Of a DNA stretch of 64,000 nt, positions 35,210 through 44,115 are shown in pieces. The stretch spans positions 17,770 to 81,769 of the forward strand of contig JAFSCD010000011.1 of assembly GCA_017436955.1 (NCBI GenBank). The letters run 5' to 3'. Numbering within the stretch: position 1 is the first letter of the stretch; the number at the start of each line of letters is the position of its first letter. Both the position numbers and the translations under genes were made by a program. A model generated the notes under the pieces. That model did not search any database. It was not told where the DNA came from and was given only the letters and a program-made list of their open reading frames with translations. Origin of the DNA: Oscillospiraceae bacterium (GTDB lineage Bacteria; Bacillota; Clostridia; Oscillospirales; Oscillospiraceae).

Positions 35210-35388
35210 CATAGCTTCTGCATTCCCCTGATCTGCGCTCCATCCGTTTGGATGGCAGTCCTGCGCATATTCTGCGCAGTCCCAGCGTGCATCGTCTGGC
35301 GTCAATGCACCCTTCGGCGGTGTTTCCTTTCCTGCTCCGGCAATTGCCAAACCAAAGCAGTACTGATAAACCCCGCGACCTCAGCCAT
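35210..35388 (-). promoter_or_regulatory. Lysine riboswitch (L-box) aptamer
   Basis: On the minus strand the leader holds the L-box landmarks in order: GAGGTCGCGGGG with TCAGTA near the 5' end, GGAAAGGAAACACC, GCCGAAGGGTGCATT closing with GATGCACGCTGGGACTG, and CGCAGAATATGCGCAGG and CCATCCAAACGGATGG hairpins. The position between promoter and lysA, with a terminator after it, fits lysine-dependent termination. Confidence 0.9.
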
Positions 35389-35398
35389 GGTTAAGAGC

Positions 35399-35427
35399 AT
35401 TCTAACGGAAAAGCGCGGAAAAGTCAA
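35399..35427 (-). promoter_or_regulatory. Promoter of the lysA leader
   Basis: On the minus strand TTGACT (35422-35427), 17 nt, TAGAAT (35399-35404), about 12 nt before the aptamer. Confidence 0.8.
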
Positions 35428-35499
35428 CCTTTTTCTGTATTCTACCGGCGGTAGAGTTGCTGTTCTCCCCTTTCGAGAGGCAAAAATGCCTTCGGTAGG

Positions 35500-35527
35500 G
35501 TGACTCCCGGGTCAGCGGCGGTATAAT
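35500..35527 (+). promoter_or_regulatory. Possible promoter of the hemolysin III gene
   Basis: A perfect TATAAT (35522-35527) has a weak -35 GTGACT (35500-35505) 16 nt upstream and is 33 nt before the ATG. Confidence 0.45.
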
Positions 35528-35560
35528 AAAACTATCCTTTGGAACAAGGCAGGTAGCTTT

Positions 35561-36232
35561 ATGAAACGCACGAAACTATGCGATCGGAAATTGCCGGACT
35601 ACACCCGTGGTGAAGAATGTATGAATATGGTGACCCACATCGTGGGCGGCGGTATTGCGGTACTGGCGCTACTGGGTTGCTGCTGGATCGCCGCTGTCCA
35701 CAAGTCGCTGTGGGGTATTCTTTGCGCTGCTGTCTATGGCTTTTCTATGGTGGCGCTGTACGCGATGTCCAGCATTTATCACGGGCTGCGTCCGGGGCTT
35801 GGCAAAAAGGTGATGCAGGTATTGGATCATTGCACCATCTATTTTCTGATCGCCGGCACCTATACCCCCATCGCCCTGGTGGCTCTGCGCCCCACATATC
35901 CCCTGCTGGGCTGGAGCTTGGCGGCATTTCAATGGGGCTTGACCGCTCTGGCGGTGGTGCTGACCGCCATTGATCTTAAGAAATATAATGTGTTTTCTAT
36001 GATCTGCTACATCGGTATGGGCTGGGCGATCCTGCCCTTTATCCCACAGACCCGGGCGGTGCTTGGGGATACCGGCTTTGGCTTTTTACTTGCCGGCGGC
36101 ATCGCCTATACCCTGGGTGCGATCCTCTACGGCATCGGCTCCAAAAAGCATTGGTTTCACAGCATTTTCCACATTTTTGTAGTGCTGGGAAGCACCCTGC
36201 AGCTGATCTGTATTCTGTTTTATGTACTGTAA
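35561..36232 (+). CDS. Hemolysin III / PAQR-family membrane protein
   Basis: The 223-aa seven-helix protein belongs to the HlyIII/YqfA branch of the PAQR superfamily. Conserved metal-site residues are visible: EECMNMVTHIVGG at the start, MSSIYHGL and LDHCTIYFLIAGTYTPI in the middle and KKHWFHSIFHIFVVLGS near the end. Haemolytic activity has been reported for some members, but the normal function is probably membrane homeostasis. Single gene. Confidence 0.92.
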   Translation: MKRTKLCDRKLPDYTRGEECMNMVTHIVGGGIAVLALLGCCWIAAVHKSLWGILCAAVYGFSMVALYAMSSIYHGLRPGLGKKVMQVLDHCTIYFLIAGTYTPIALVALRPTYPLLGWSLAAFQWGLTALAVVLTAIDLKKYNVFSMICYIGMGWAILPFIPQTRAVLGDTGFGFLLAGGIAYTLGAILYGIGSKKHWFHSIFHIFVVLGSTLQLICILFYVL

Positions 36233-36236
36233 ACGC

Positions 36237-36268
36237 AAAACGCACCTGCAGTAACTGCAGGTGCGTTT
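36237..36268. terminator. Bidirectional terminator between hlyIII and ftsH
   Basis: An 11-bp perfect stem (CGCACCTGCAG 36241-36251, complement 36255-36265) with flanking A4 and T4 serves both convergent genes. Confidence 0.9.
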
Positions 36269-36271
36269 TAC

Positions 36272-38146
36272 TTATTCTTCCGTTTCTTCGTCGGTCTGGA
36301 ACATGCTGACCAGCTCGGCTTCGCCGATCTCACGGTCCTCCATACAGGCAACGAACTGGGAGCCGGACATAGATTCGTGCTCCAGCAGGAACGCGATGAT
36401 CTTGTTGATCTTATCCTCGTCCTTCTTCAGCAGCTCGGCACAGCGGGCATACGCCTTGTCCATCAGCTGCTTCACCTGCTCGTCGATGGTGCCGGCGAAC
36501 TGCTCGGAATAGCGCTTGGTCATCTGGTAATCTCTGCCGATGAATACTTCGCCGTCGTCCAGATACGAAACCGTACCCAGCGCCTCGCACATACCGTAGT
36601 GAGCCACCATATCCCGCGCCAGCTTAGAAGCACGGTCGATATCATTGGATGCGCCAACGGAAATATCGCCGATAAACAGCGCCTCCGCCACGCGACCGCC
36701 CAGCAGCGCCACGATCTCCTCGAACATCTGATTACGGGTCAGGTTGGAAGCGTCATCCCTGGGCACGTGCCAGGTGGCGCCCAGGCTGTTGCCACGGGGT
36801 ACGATGGTGATGTGCAGCACCGGATCCTGGGTGGGCAGATTGTACATCGCCACCGCGTGACCTGCCTCGTGCAGCGCCGTAACATGCAGATCACGGCGGT
36901 TGCGGACACGGCTTCGCTTTTCAGGGCCAGCCAGGATCTTCATCATGGCGTTGTTTAGGTCCTCCATGGTCAGCACCGGGCGGTTATCCCGGGCTGCCAT
37001 AATGGCCGCTTCATTCAAAAGATTGCTTAAGTCAGCGCCGGTAAAGCCTACGGTGGAACGGGCGACGATCCGCAGATCCACACCGGCATCCAGCTTCTTG
37101 TTCCTGGCGTGGACTTTCAGGATCTCTTCCCTGCCCTTGACATCCGGCGCGCCAATATGGATCCGGCGGTCAAAACGACCGGGACGCAGCAGCGCAGGAT
37201 CAAGAATATCCGGGCGGTTGGTAGCCGCAAGGACGATCACGCCGGAATTGTGGCTGAAGCCATCCATCTCCACCAGCAGCTGGTTAAGCGTCTGCTCCTT
37301 TTCATCGTGACCGCCGCCCAGACCGGAGCCACGCTTGCGACCCACCGCGTCGATCTCATCAATAAAGATGATGGCCGGAGCGATCTTCTTGGCCTGCTCA
37401 AACAGGTCACGGACACGGCTTGCGCCTACGCCTACATACATTTCCACAAAGTCAGAGCCGGAAATGGAGAGGAACTGCACGCCTGCCTCACCGGCTACCG
37501 CTCTTGCCAGCAGGGTCTTGCCGGTACCGGGAGGTCCCACCAGCAGCAGACCGTGGGGGATTCTCGCGCCGATCTTGGTGAACTTTTCAGGATCTTTCAG
37601 GAAGTCTACGATCTCCTGCAGCTCCGCCTTTTCTTCATCCACGCCTGCCACGTCTTCAAAGGTGACTTTTTTACCGTCGGGCACGCCCATAACCGTCCGG
37701 GCTTTGCCGAAATTAGCCATGTGACCGCTGTTGTTTGCCCGGCTCATCAGCAGGACCCACAGCAACAGCAGCACCGCGCCTACGATCAGCAGCGGCAGGA
37801 TCAGGTCATAGGGAGAAAAGCCCTCCTGCGGCAAAAAGTCATAGCTTTCCAGCACGCCATTCTTGGTCTGCTCCTGAATGGTGCTCCACATCTCCTGACG
37901 GAAGCTCTCGGGGTCAGCCAGCGGGCAGGACAGCTTGTCCTTGCCGTTGTAGTTGTTGTGCAGCCGCAAGGTGATGGTCTGCTCCTCCACAACGAAGCTC
38001 TTGACCTGCTCTTTGTTGAAAAGCTCGACGATCTGGGAATAGGTCAGGTCGTCCTGCCCCAGATTAAACAGCCCCAGCACCAGTGACAGCACCAGCGCCA
38101 GAACACCAACGTACAAAAGAACTGAGAATAAACTGCGTTTTTTCAA
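36272..38146 (-). CDS. ftsH: ATP-dependent zinc metalloprotease FtsH
   Basis: The 624-aa membrane AAA+ protease has two helices (about residues 5-27 and 112-133), Walker [16 protein letters not shown], Walker [12 protein letters not shown], the second region of homology [21 protein letters not shown] and the zinc motif HEAGH. It degrades unneeded and damaged membrane and cytosolic proteins. It is the last gene of the gdpP-rplI-dnaB-tilS-hpt-ftsH cluster; the tilS-hpt-ftsH order is common in Firmicutes. Confidence 0.97.
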   Translation of the reverse strand: MKKRSLFSVLLYVGVLALVLSLVLGLFNLGQDDLTYSQIVELFNKEQVKSFVVEEQTITLRLHNNYNGKDKLSCPLADPESFRQEMWSTIQEQTKNGVLESYDFLPQEGFSPYDLILPLLIVGAVLLLLWVLLMSRANNSGHMANFGKARTVMGVPDGKKVTFEDVAGVDEEKAELQEIVDFLKDPEKFTKIGARIPHGLLLVGPPGTGKTLLARAVAGEAGVQFLSISGSDFVEMYVGVGASRVRDLFEQAKKIAPAIIFIDEIDAVGRKRGSGLGGGHDEKEQTLNQLLVEMDGFSHNSGVIVLAATNRPDILDPALLRPGRFDRRIHIGAPDVKGREEILKVHARNKKLDAGVDLRIVARSTVGFTGADLSNLLNEAAIMAARDNRPVLTMEDLNNAMMKILAGPEKRSRVRNRRDLHVTALHEAGHAVAMYNLPTQDPVLHITIVPRGNSLGATWHVPRDDASNLTRNQMFEEIVALLGGRVAEALFIGDISVGASNDIDRASKLARDMVAHYGMCEALGTVSYLDDGEVFIGRDYQMTKRYSEQFAGTIDEQVKQLMDKAYARCAELLKKDEDKINKIIAFLLEHESMSGSQFVACMEDREIGEAELVSMFQTDEETEE

Positions 38147-38158
38147 AATGGATTCTCC

Positions 38159-38701
38159 TTATTCCGCATATACTTCCGGCTTCAAAATGCCGATATACGG
38201 CAGATTCCGGTAAGCTTCATTATAATCCAGACCGTAGCCCACAACGAAAGCGTTGGGCACCTCAAAGCCCACCCAATCGGGCTTCAGGGTGATCTCCGGG
38301 TTACGGCGGGAGGGTTTATCCAGCAATGTGCAGATCTTGATGGATGCCGGATTTTTCTGAATCAAGTGGTTGTAAAGGAAATTCAGGGAATTGCCGGTGT
38401 CGAAAATATCCTCCAGGATCAGCACGTGGCGTCCTTCAATATTTTCCGACATTTTGCCGCCGAAAACGGCTTTGCCGGTGGATTGCGTTCCCTGATAGGA
38501 GGATACCCGCATAAAGTCCATTTGACACGGTACTTTGATCTGCCGGATCATATCGGCGTAAAAAATCACGACACCCTTCAATACGCCCACTACGATTGGG
38601 TTCTTGCCGGCATACTCTGCCGTCAGGATCTCACCCAGCTCCCTGATCCGGGTCTGCAGCTGCTCCTGCGACAGCAAAACTTCTGCGATGTCTCTCTCCA
38701 T
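38159..38701 (-). CDS. hpt: Hypoxanthine phosphoribosyltransferase
   Basis: The 180-aa purine-salvage enzyme makes IMP and GMP from hypoxanthine and guanine with PRPP. It shows VVGVLKGVVIFYADMIR, the PRPP loop VLILEDIFDTGNSL (a slightly altered form of VEDIVDTGLTL) and the end GYGLDYNEAYRNLPYIGILKPEVY typical of the family. Twelve nucleotides upstream of ftsH. Confidence 0.95.
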   Translation of the reverse strand: MERDIAEVLLSQEQLQTRIRELGEILTAEYAGKNPIVVGVLKGVVIFYADMIRQIKVPCQMDFMRVSSYQGTQSTGKAVFGGKMSENIEGRHVLILEDIFDTGNSLNFLYNHLIQKNPASIKICTLLDKPSRRNPEITLKPDWVGFEVPNAFVVGYGLDYNEAYRNLPYIGILKPEVYAE

Positions 38702-38723
38702 TTTTATATCCTCCTATGCTTCT

Positions 38724-39983
38724 TTATCCCAGTTGCTCCAAACGGATCTGGATAGCAGGCAACGCGGTTGCCATCCGGGTTTGATCGGCCCCGATGCCGT
38801 ACACGCCCAACAAACCGGCTTCATCCGCGATCACGGGGATCTGTGACCGCCGCTGTGCCGGGATCTTACGGTCAATAAACAGCTTTTTCAGGGTTTTGGT
38901 GCCGCCGTGCAGGCGGATCGCGTCGCCGCTTTTCCGGCAGCGGATGCACATTTCACCCTGCGCCGTAACGGTGAAGGTATCCCCGGTATTCACGATCTCC
39001 CGGGCCGGCGATACCGTAACGCGCCAGCCGGGAAGCTCCAGCGTACCGCTTTGCGGCAGACGAAAGGTATCCAAAGGCGCCGCATCCGCGCGCACCTGAA
39101 GCCGGTCATAATTCCTTGCGATCCGGACACCGCCGGGAAATTCCGCCACAGCCGAGGGCTTGGGGGAAAACACCAGGCTTTCCGCCAGCGCAATATGCTG
39201 GGCTTCCGGCTCTCGGACGCCATTTTCCTTCAAAAACCGCTCCAGCATCCGGCTGCGAACTGCCGGCGCAAGCTGCTTAAGCTGCGTTACATCGGGAAGC
39301 GTTTCATATTCCGCCTGTTGGGAAAGCACCTGCTCATCCAGGCGCAGCCGCTGCGCCATTGCGGACACATTTTCCGCCAGGCGGGGATTTTCCGCCTGCA
39401 GCAGCGGCATTACACGGTGGCGAAGGCGGTTGCGCAGAAAATCGTCACCGGCATTGGTGCTGTCCTCAATATGGGAAATGTGGTATTCCTGCAAAAACGC
39501 TTCCACCTGCTGCCGGGTAATGTTCAGCATAGGGCGGATCAGCACACCGCTTACCGGCGCAATACCGCCCAGGCCCTTCAAGCCCGTACCCCGCACCAGA
39601 TGCATCAGTACGGTTTCGGCATTGTCGTCCGCAGTATGTGCCGTGGCGATCTTGCCGGGCAGCGTTTTCAGGAAGGCGTATCTTGCCTCCCGGGCAGCCG
39701 CTTCCAGACCTTTTTTGCCGGGCGTAACCCGGGCGCTGCCAATATGCAGCGGAATATCGAAACGCTCACAAAATTCCCGGACAAACTGCTCATCCGCATC
39801 CGACTCCGCGCCACGCAGCCGGTGATTGAAATGGGCAGCCGAGAGCTGCAGCTGCAGCTCCTCCTTCAGCAGATACAGTCCCCACAGCAGCGCCATGGAG
39901 TCCGCTCCGCCGGAAACCGCGCAAACCACCCGGTCACCGGGCTTCGTCAGGCATTTGAGCTGCTCTTTCAGAGCATTAATCAT
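38724..39983 (-). CDS. tilS: tRNA(Ile)-lysidine synthetase
   Basis: The 419-aa enzyme changes the wobble C of tRNA-Ile(CAU) to lysidine. The PP-loop VCAVSGGADSMALLWGL is at residues 20-36, followed by AHFNHRLRGAESDADEQFV, TAHTADDNAETVLMHLVRGTGLKGLGGI and RPMLNITRQQVEAFL; the C-terminal tRNA-binding TilS_C domain ends the protein. Its start overlaps the dnaB stop by 8 nt. Confidence 0.95.
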   Translation of the reverse strand: MINALKEQLKCLTKPGDRVVCAVSGGADSMALLWGLYLLKEELQLQLSAAHFNHRLRGAESDADEQFVREFCERFDIPLHIGSARVTPGKKGLEAAAREARYAFLKTLPGKIATAHTADDNAETVLMHLVRGTGLKGLGGIAPVSGVLIRPMLNITRQQVEAFLQEYHISHIEDSTNAGDDFLRNRLRHRVMPLLQAENPRLAENVSAMAQRLRLDEQVLSQQAEYETLPDVTQLKQLAPAVRSRMLERFLKENGVREPEAQHIALAESLVFSPKPSAVAEFPGGVRIARNYDRLQVRADAAPLDTFRLPQSGTLELPGWRVTVSPAREIVNTGDTFTVTAQGEMCIRCRKSGDAIRLHGGTKTLKKLFIDRKIPAQRRSQIPVIADEAGLLGVYGIGADQTRMATALPAIQIRLEQLG

Positions 39984-41313
39984 GCTTCCACTCCTTGTCG
40001 GAGAACAGCTGGTACTGACCCAGCCACTGGAGCTTGATGGTACCGGTCTCGCCCTGGCGGTTTTTCAGCACGATACATTCCACCACGCCGGGCTCCGGCG
40101 TATCCTTGTTGTAGTAATCATCACGGTACAGCGCCAGCACCGAGTCAGCATCCTGCTCGATAGAGCCGGATTCACGCAGGTCCGCCAGAATGGGGCGCTT
40201 GTCGGCACGGTTTTCCACCGCGCGGGACAGCTGACTCAGGCAGATCACGGGGACATTCAGCTCCTTCGCCATGACCTTCAGACCACGGGAGATCTCGCTG
40301 ACCACCTGCACGCGGTTCTCCAGACCGCCCTTGCCGGCGTTGGGAATGGACATCAGCTGCAGATAGTCGATGATCACCAGACCCAGGCTGTCACCCAGGC
40401 GGCGGCACTTGGCCTTGATATCTGCCACCGTTGCCGCAGGATTGTCGTCAATGCGGATATCCGTCTGGCTCAAAGCAGAGGACGCCATACAGAACTTGGT
40501 CCACTCGTCATCGCTGAGCTTACCGGTGGACAGCTTCTGCAGCTCCACAAAGCTCTCGCTGGCGATCAGGCGCTTGGCAAGCTGCTCACGGGACATTTCC
40601 AGGTTAAAGACCGCAACGGTCTTATTATACTTCTTGGCAACGTTCACCGCCAGATTCAGGGCAAACGCCGTCTTACCCATACTGGGACGGGCAGCGATCA
40701 TGATCAGGTCGGACTTGTTCAGACCGTTCAGGCGTCTGTCCAGATCCACGAAGCCGGTGGACAGACCGGGGATCAGCGCATCGGAGCGGCTCAGCTCTGC
40801 CACCTGGTCAAAGAAGCGGCGCAGCACCGTGCCGATGTGCTCCAGGGTTTCTGTTCTTTCGCCCTTGCTCAGGTCATAGATCTTTTTTTCCGCCATTTCC
40901 AGAATATCCTCGGAGGTTCCCTCCTGGGCATAGGCGGCATCACTGATCTCGGCAGCAGCGCGTGCCAACGCACGCAGCATCGCCTTCTCCCGAACGATTC
41001 TGGCATAGCGCACCACATTGGCAGCGGTAGGCGTGATCTCCATCAGCTGCATAACGTAGTCCCGGGAATTATCCTGGTATACACCCAGCTCCCGCATCTT
41101 ATCCAGCACCGTAACCGGGTCAATGGTCTGGGAGAAATTGAACATCGTATAAACGGCGTTATAGATCTGCCGGTTCTGCTCCAGATAAAAGTCCTCCGGC
41201 CGCAGAATTCCGATCACATCCGCAATGCAGCGGCTGTCAATCAAAATGGCGCCCAGCACCGCCTGCTCTGCTTCCAGAGACTGGGGCATCTGTTTGCCCA
41301 ACAATTCGTCCAT
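39976..41313 (-). CDS. dnaB: Replicative DNA helicase DnaB
   Basis: The 445-aa hexameric helicase has the N-terminal domain (PQSLEAEQAVLGAILIDSRCI) and the RecA-like domain with Walker A RPSMGKTAFALN, Walker B LVIIDYLQLM and the C-terminal VLALYRDDYYNKD and IVLKNRQGETGTI. No intein is present. It follows rplI after 32 nt. Confidence 0.97.
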   Translation of the reverse strand: MDELLGKQMPQSLEAEQAVLGAILIDSRCIADVIGILRPEDFYLEQNRQIYNAVYTMFNFSQTIDPVTVLDKMRELGVYQDNSRDYVMQLMEITPTAANVVRYARIVREKAMLRALARAAAEISDAAYAQEGTSEDILEMAEKKIYDLSKGERTETLEHIGTVLRRFFDQVAELSRSDALIPGLSTGFVDLDRRLNGLNKSDLIMIAARPSMGKTAFALNLAVNVAKKYNKTVAVFNLEMSREQLAKRLIASESFVELQKLSTGKLSDDEWTKFCMASSALSQTDIRIDDNPAATVADIKAKCRRLGDSLGLVIIDYLQLMSIPNAGKGGLENRVQVVSEISRGLKVMAKELNVPVICLSQLSRAVENRADKRPILADLRESGSIEQDADSVLALYRDDYYNKDTPEPGVVECIVLKNRQGETGTIKLQWLGQYQLFSDKEWKHD

Positions 41314-41345
41314 GTTCTTTCTCCTCTCTTAAAAATGGGAAAAAA

Positions 41346-41792
41346 TCAGATTTCCTCGATCTTCACCGTTAGGGGCGCATTGATCTCATAGCCCAGCTTG
41401 CAGGTGACGGTGTAGGTGCCGACGGACTTGATGGTCTCGCCCAGCACGATCTTGCGCTTATCCAGCTTGATGCCGGCGCTCTTTGCCAGCGCATCGGCAA
41501 TTTCCTGACTGGTAACAGAGCCAAACAGACGTCCTGCTCCGCCGCCCTTGGCCTTCACCACAACGGTCATCTCACGCAATCTCTTGGAGATTGCCAGCGC
41601 CTCTTCCTTTTCCCGGGCGATGCGCTCCTGGGTGGCCTTGTCATTCATCTTCTTGGTGTTCATTGCGTCTGCGGTTGCTTCCACAGCCAGCTTTCTGGGC
41701 AGCAGGAAATTCCGGGCATAGCCGTCGGAAGCCTCGATGAGCTGACCCTTCTTGCCCTGACCTTTGACGTCCTGCAGTAAAATCACTTTCAT
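41346..41792 (-). CDS. rplI: 50S ribosomal protein L9
   Basis: The 148-aa protein begins [33 protein letters not shown], the diagnostic N-terminal domain of L9, followed by the long connecting helix and the C-terminal rRNA-binding domain ([27 protein letters not shown]). The gdpP-rplI-dnaB order is conserved in Firmicutes. Confidence 0.97.
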   Translation of the reverse strand: MKVILLQDVKGQGKKGQLIEASDGYARNFLLPRKLAVEATADAMNTKKMNDKATQERIAREKEEALAISKRLREMTVVVKAKGGGAGRLFGSVTSQEIADALAKSAGIKLDKRKIVLGETIKSVGTYTVTCKLGYEINAPLTVKIEEI

Positions 41793-41808
41793 AGCAAATT
41801 CTCCTCAA

Positions 41809-43785
41809 TTAGGTTTCGTAAAATTGGTTGATGGATTCGATCAGCGCGTCCAGCGCATCCTTGACCGTAGTATTTCTGACCCGTGCGCCTGCGGTGGCTG
41901 TATTGCCGCCGCCGCCCAAGGGCTCCAGGATCATCTGGACGTTGGCATCTCCGATGGAACGGGCAGAGATGTATACATCCTCCGCATCCGGGTACAGCAC
42001 GAAGGATGCCGTGATGCCGGATATGTTCAGCAGCTCGTCCGCCGCCTGGGCAGCCAACGCCCGGGAGGTGGTGGTATTCAGCGCCGCCACCGCCAGCTCC
42101 TGCCGGTACAGGCGTGCCGCCTTGATGATCTGGTACTTGGCCATGGTGTCCTGGAAGTCGCTTTGCAGCAGCTTCTTGACCTCTACGGTATCGGCACCCC
42201 ACTGCCGCAGCACCGCCGCAGCCTCAAAGGTACGCTCGCCGGTACGGACGTTAAAGCTCTTGGTATCCAGGAAAATACCGGCCAGCAGGCTCTTGCTCTC
42301 AATGGGCAGCACGTCCTTCTTTTCCACTGCGTACTGCAGCAGCTCCGTAACCAGCTCGGAAGCCGAGGACGCATAGGGCTCGTGAAGGTTCAGCACCACC
42401 GGGTCGATATAATCCGCCGCTCTGCGGTGGTGATCCACCACACAGACTCTGGAAATAGTCTCCAGAAGCGGTCTGCACTCCACCTGATCCGGTCGGTTGG
42501 TATCCACAACGATCAGCACGCTGTGGTTGTCGCACTGCAGCAGCGCGTCCTGACCGGAAATAAATACCTGGGAATATTCCGGGATCTGCTGTATCTCCTC
42601 GATCAGATTCTGCGCCGCGTTGTTCTGGGTATCGAGAACGATGTAGGCCTTCTTACCCTTCTTGCGGCACATACAGCTGATGCCCATAGCAGCACCGATG
42701 GCGTCCAGATCCGCGTTGCTGTGACCCATAATGAACACCTGGCTGCTCTGCCCGATCAGCTCCATCATAGAATTGGAGGTAACACGGGACTTGACCTTGC
42801 TTCTGCGATCCGCTTCCATAGCACGACCGCCGTAGAAGCTGAAATTATAGCGATCCTTAATAACCGCCTGGTCACCGCCCCGGCTCAGTGACATTTCGAT
42901 GGACAGTGCGGCGAAGTCATAGCTTTCTTCAAAATTCACGCCGTCCACGCCGATGCCGATGGAAATGGATGCGGCAAGACCGGTGGGATTTTCCACCTCA
43001 TGGATCTCCTCCAGCAGGGAGAATTTCTCATCCATCGCCCGCTTCAGATCCCGCTTTTCAAACACAAACAGAAAACGGTTGCGCTCCAGCTTGCGAAGCA
43101 GACCGTGGAAATCCTCCGTCCATTTGGAGATCACGTCGTTGATCCGGGCGTTGAGGCTGGAGATCGCGCCTTCCGGCAGATTTTTGGTCAGCTCTTCATA
43201 GTTGTCCACCAAAATGATGGAAACCACGGGACGGGAGCGGACATACTCATCCCGTACCTGATACAGCTCTGTCAGGTCGCTGAAATACAGCATGCCCATC
43301 ATAGTGCTGTCCGGGTCATCGGCGCGCAGGGCGCTGCCGTATATCCGGTAGCGGCGACCGCTCAAGGTCACGTCATAGGAATATTCGCTCTTGCCGGAGA
43401 CCAGCCAGTCCAGCGTCACATTGGGCACGAAGGAGGTCAGCCGCTGCTCCAGATAGCGATCCTGGTAGCCGGTGATGCTGCAAAACTGCTCATTTGCCCA
43501 GAGGATGCTCTCATCACCCAGGCGCACCAGCACCATAGGAAACGGCGTATCCACGCCGCCTGCATTTTCCGGTAGGTTGAAGGCATCCTTCACCACATTC
43601 TGCAGCAGCTTATGGCGGCGGATGCGGCAGACAATATAAAACGCGCCCAACGCCGCGGCGATGCCGGCTTCCGCGGCAGCCAGTGTGTAATTGCCGAAAA
43701 TAACAGCGCCGATCACAAACAGCACCATAGCCGCAAAGTATACCCAAAGTCCGGGCCAAAATGCCTTTTCCAACTTCTTGTTCAC
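41809..43785 (-). CDS. gdpP: Cyclic-di-AMP phosphodiesterase GdpP
   Basis: The 658-aa membrane protein has two N-terminal helices, a PAS-like domain, a degenerate GGDEF domain and a DHH/DHHA1 phosphodiesterase module (GHSNADLDAIGAAMGI; VCVVDHHRRAADYID; C-terminal GGGGNTATAGARV). It hydrolyses c-di-AMP to pApA. The start is GTG 43785, 6-7 nt from GGGAGGCG; the longer frame upstream crosses the promoter. This gives the family's usual length of about 659. Confidence 0.94.
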   Translation of the reverse strand: MNKKLEKAFWPGLWVYFAAMVLFVIGAVIFGNYTLAAAEAGIAAALGAFYIVCRIRRHKLLQNVVKDAFNLPENAGGVDTPFPMVLVRLGDESILWANEQFCSITGYQDRYLEQRLTSFVPNVTLDWLVSGKSEYSYDVTLSGRRYRIYGSALRADDPDSTMMGMLYFSDLTELYQVRDEYVRSRPVVSIILVDNYEELTKNLPEGAISSLNARINDVISKWTEDFHGLLRKLERNRFLFVFEKRDLKRAMDEKFSLLEEIHEVENPTGLAASISIGIGVDGVNFEESYDFAALSIEMSLSRGGDQAVIKDRYNFSFYGGRAMEADRRSKVKSRVTSNSMMELIGQSSQVFIMGHSNADLDAIGAAMGISCMCRKKGKKAYIVLDTQNNAAQNLIEEIQQIPEYSQVFISGQDALLQCDNHSVLIVVDTNRPDQVECRPLLETISRVCVVDHHRRAADYIDPVVLNLHEPYASSASELVTELLQYAVEKKDVLPIESKSLLAGIFLDTKSFNVRTGERTFEAAAVLRQWGADTVEVKKLLQSDFQDTMAKYQIIKAARLYRQELAVAALNTTTSRALAAQAADELLNISGITASFVLYPDAEDVYISARSIGDANVQMILEPLGGGGNTATAGARVRNTTVKDALDALIESINQFYET

Positions 43786-43840
43786 GTTTCTCGCCTCCCA
43801 AATGGGTATCAAACCCCATACTACTCTTACTATAACGGAT

Positions 43841-43869
43841 ATTATAGCAAATTTACGCACGGTACGCAA
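43841..43869 (-). promoter_or_regulatory. Promoter of the gdpP-rplI-dnaB-tilS-hpt-ftsH cluster
   Basis: On the minus strand TTGCGT (43864-43869), 17 nt, TATAAT (43841-43846), 56 nt before the gdpP start. Confidence 0.8.
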
Positions 43870-43956
43870 CTGTTTTATCATTTTTTCCGGGATTTTCTCG
43901 GGAAATCTTCCGGCGGAATCCGACAGAAAAATAATGGTATACTTTCGGGTAAAAAT

Positions 43957-43966
43957 GTGTTATACT
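43957..43966 (+). promoter_or_regulatory. Possible extended -10 promoter of the RNase J gene
   Basis: TATACT (43961-43966) with an upstream TG at the extended -10 position; the -35 is poor. The leader to 44116 is about 150 nt. Confidence 0.45.
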
Positions 43967-44115
43967 ATGCCTACAGGCGCCGGGTATCGAGTCCCGGGCA
44001 AAACCGTTTTTTCATAATCACGCGGACATTTTCCTCCGAAATGGCGATACAGGGCCGGCTCGGTGGCGAGTGGCTGCTGGTCTTTTTGTTGTCAAAATTG
44101 AAAGGAGTATACAAT

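Noticed and set aside
35159-35350. N-terminal extension of lysA
   Set aside because: The extension translates the lysine riboswitch and its terminator; the ATG at 35158 gives the family's normal length.
43612-44115. Long N-terminal extension of RNase J
   Set aside because: It overlaps the start of gdpP and both divergent promoters; TTG 44116 with AAAGGAG starts exactly where RNase J homology begins.
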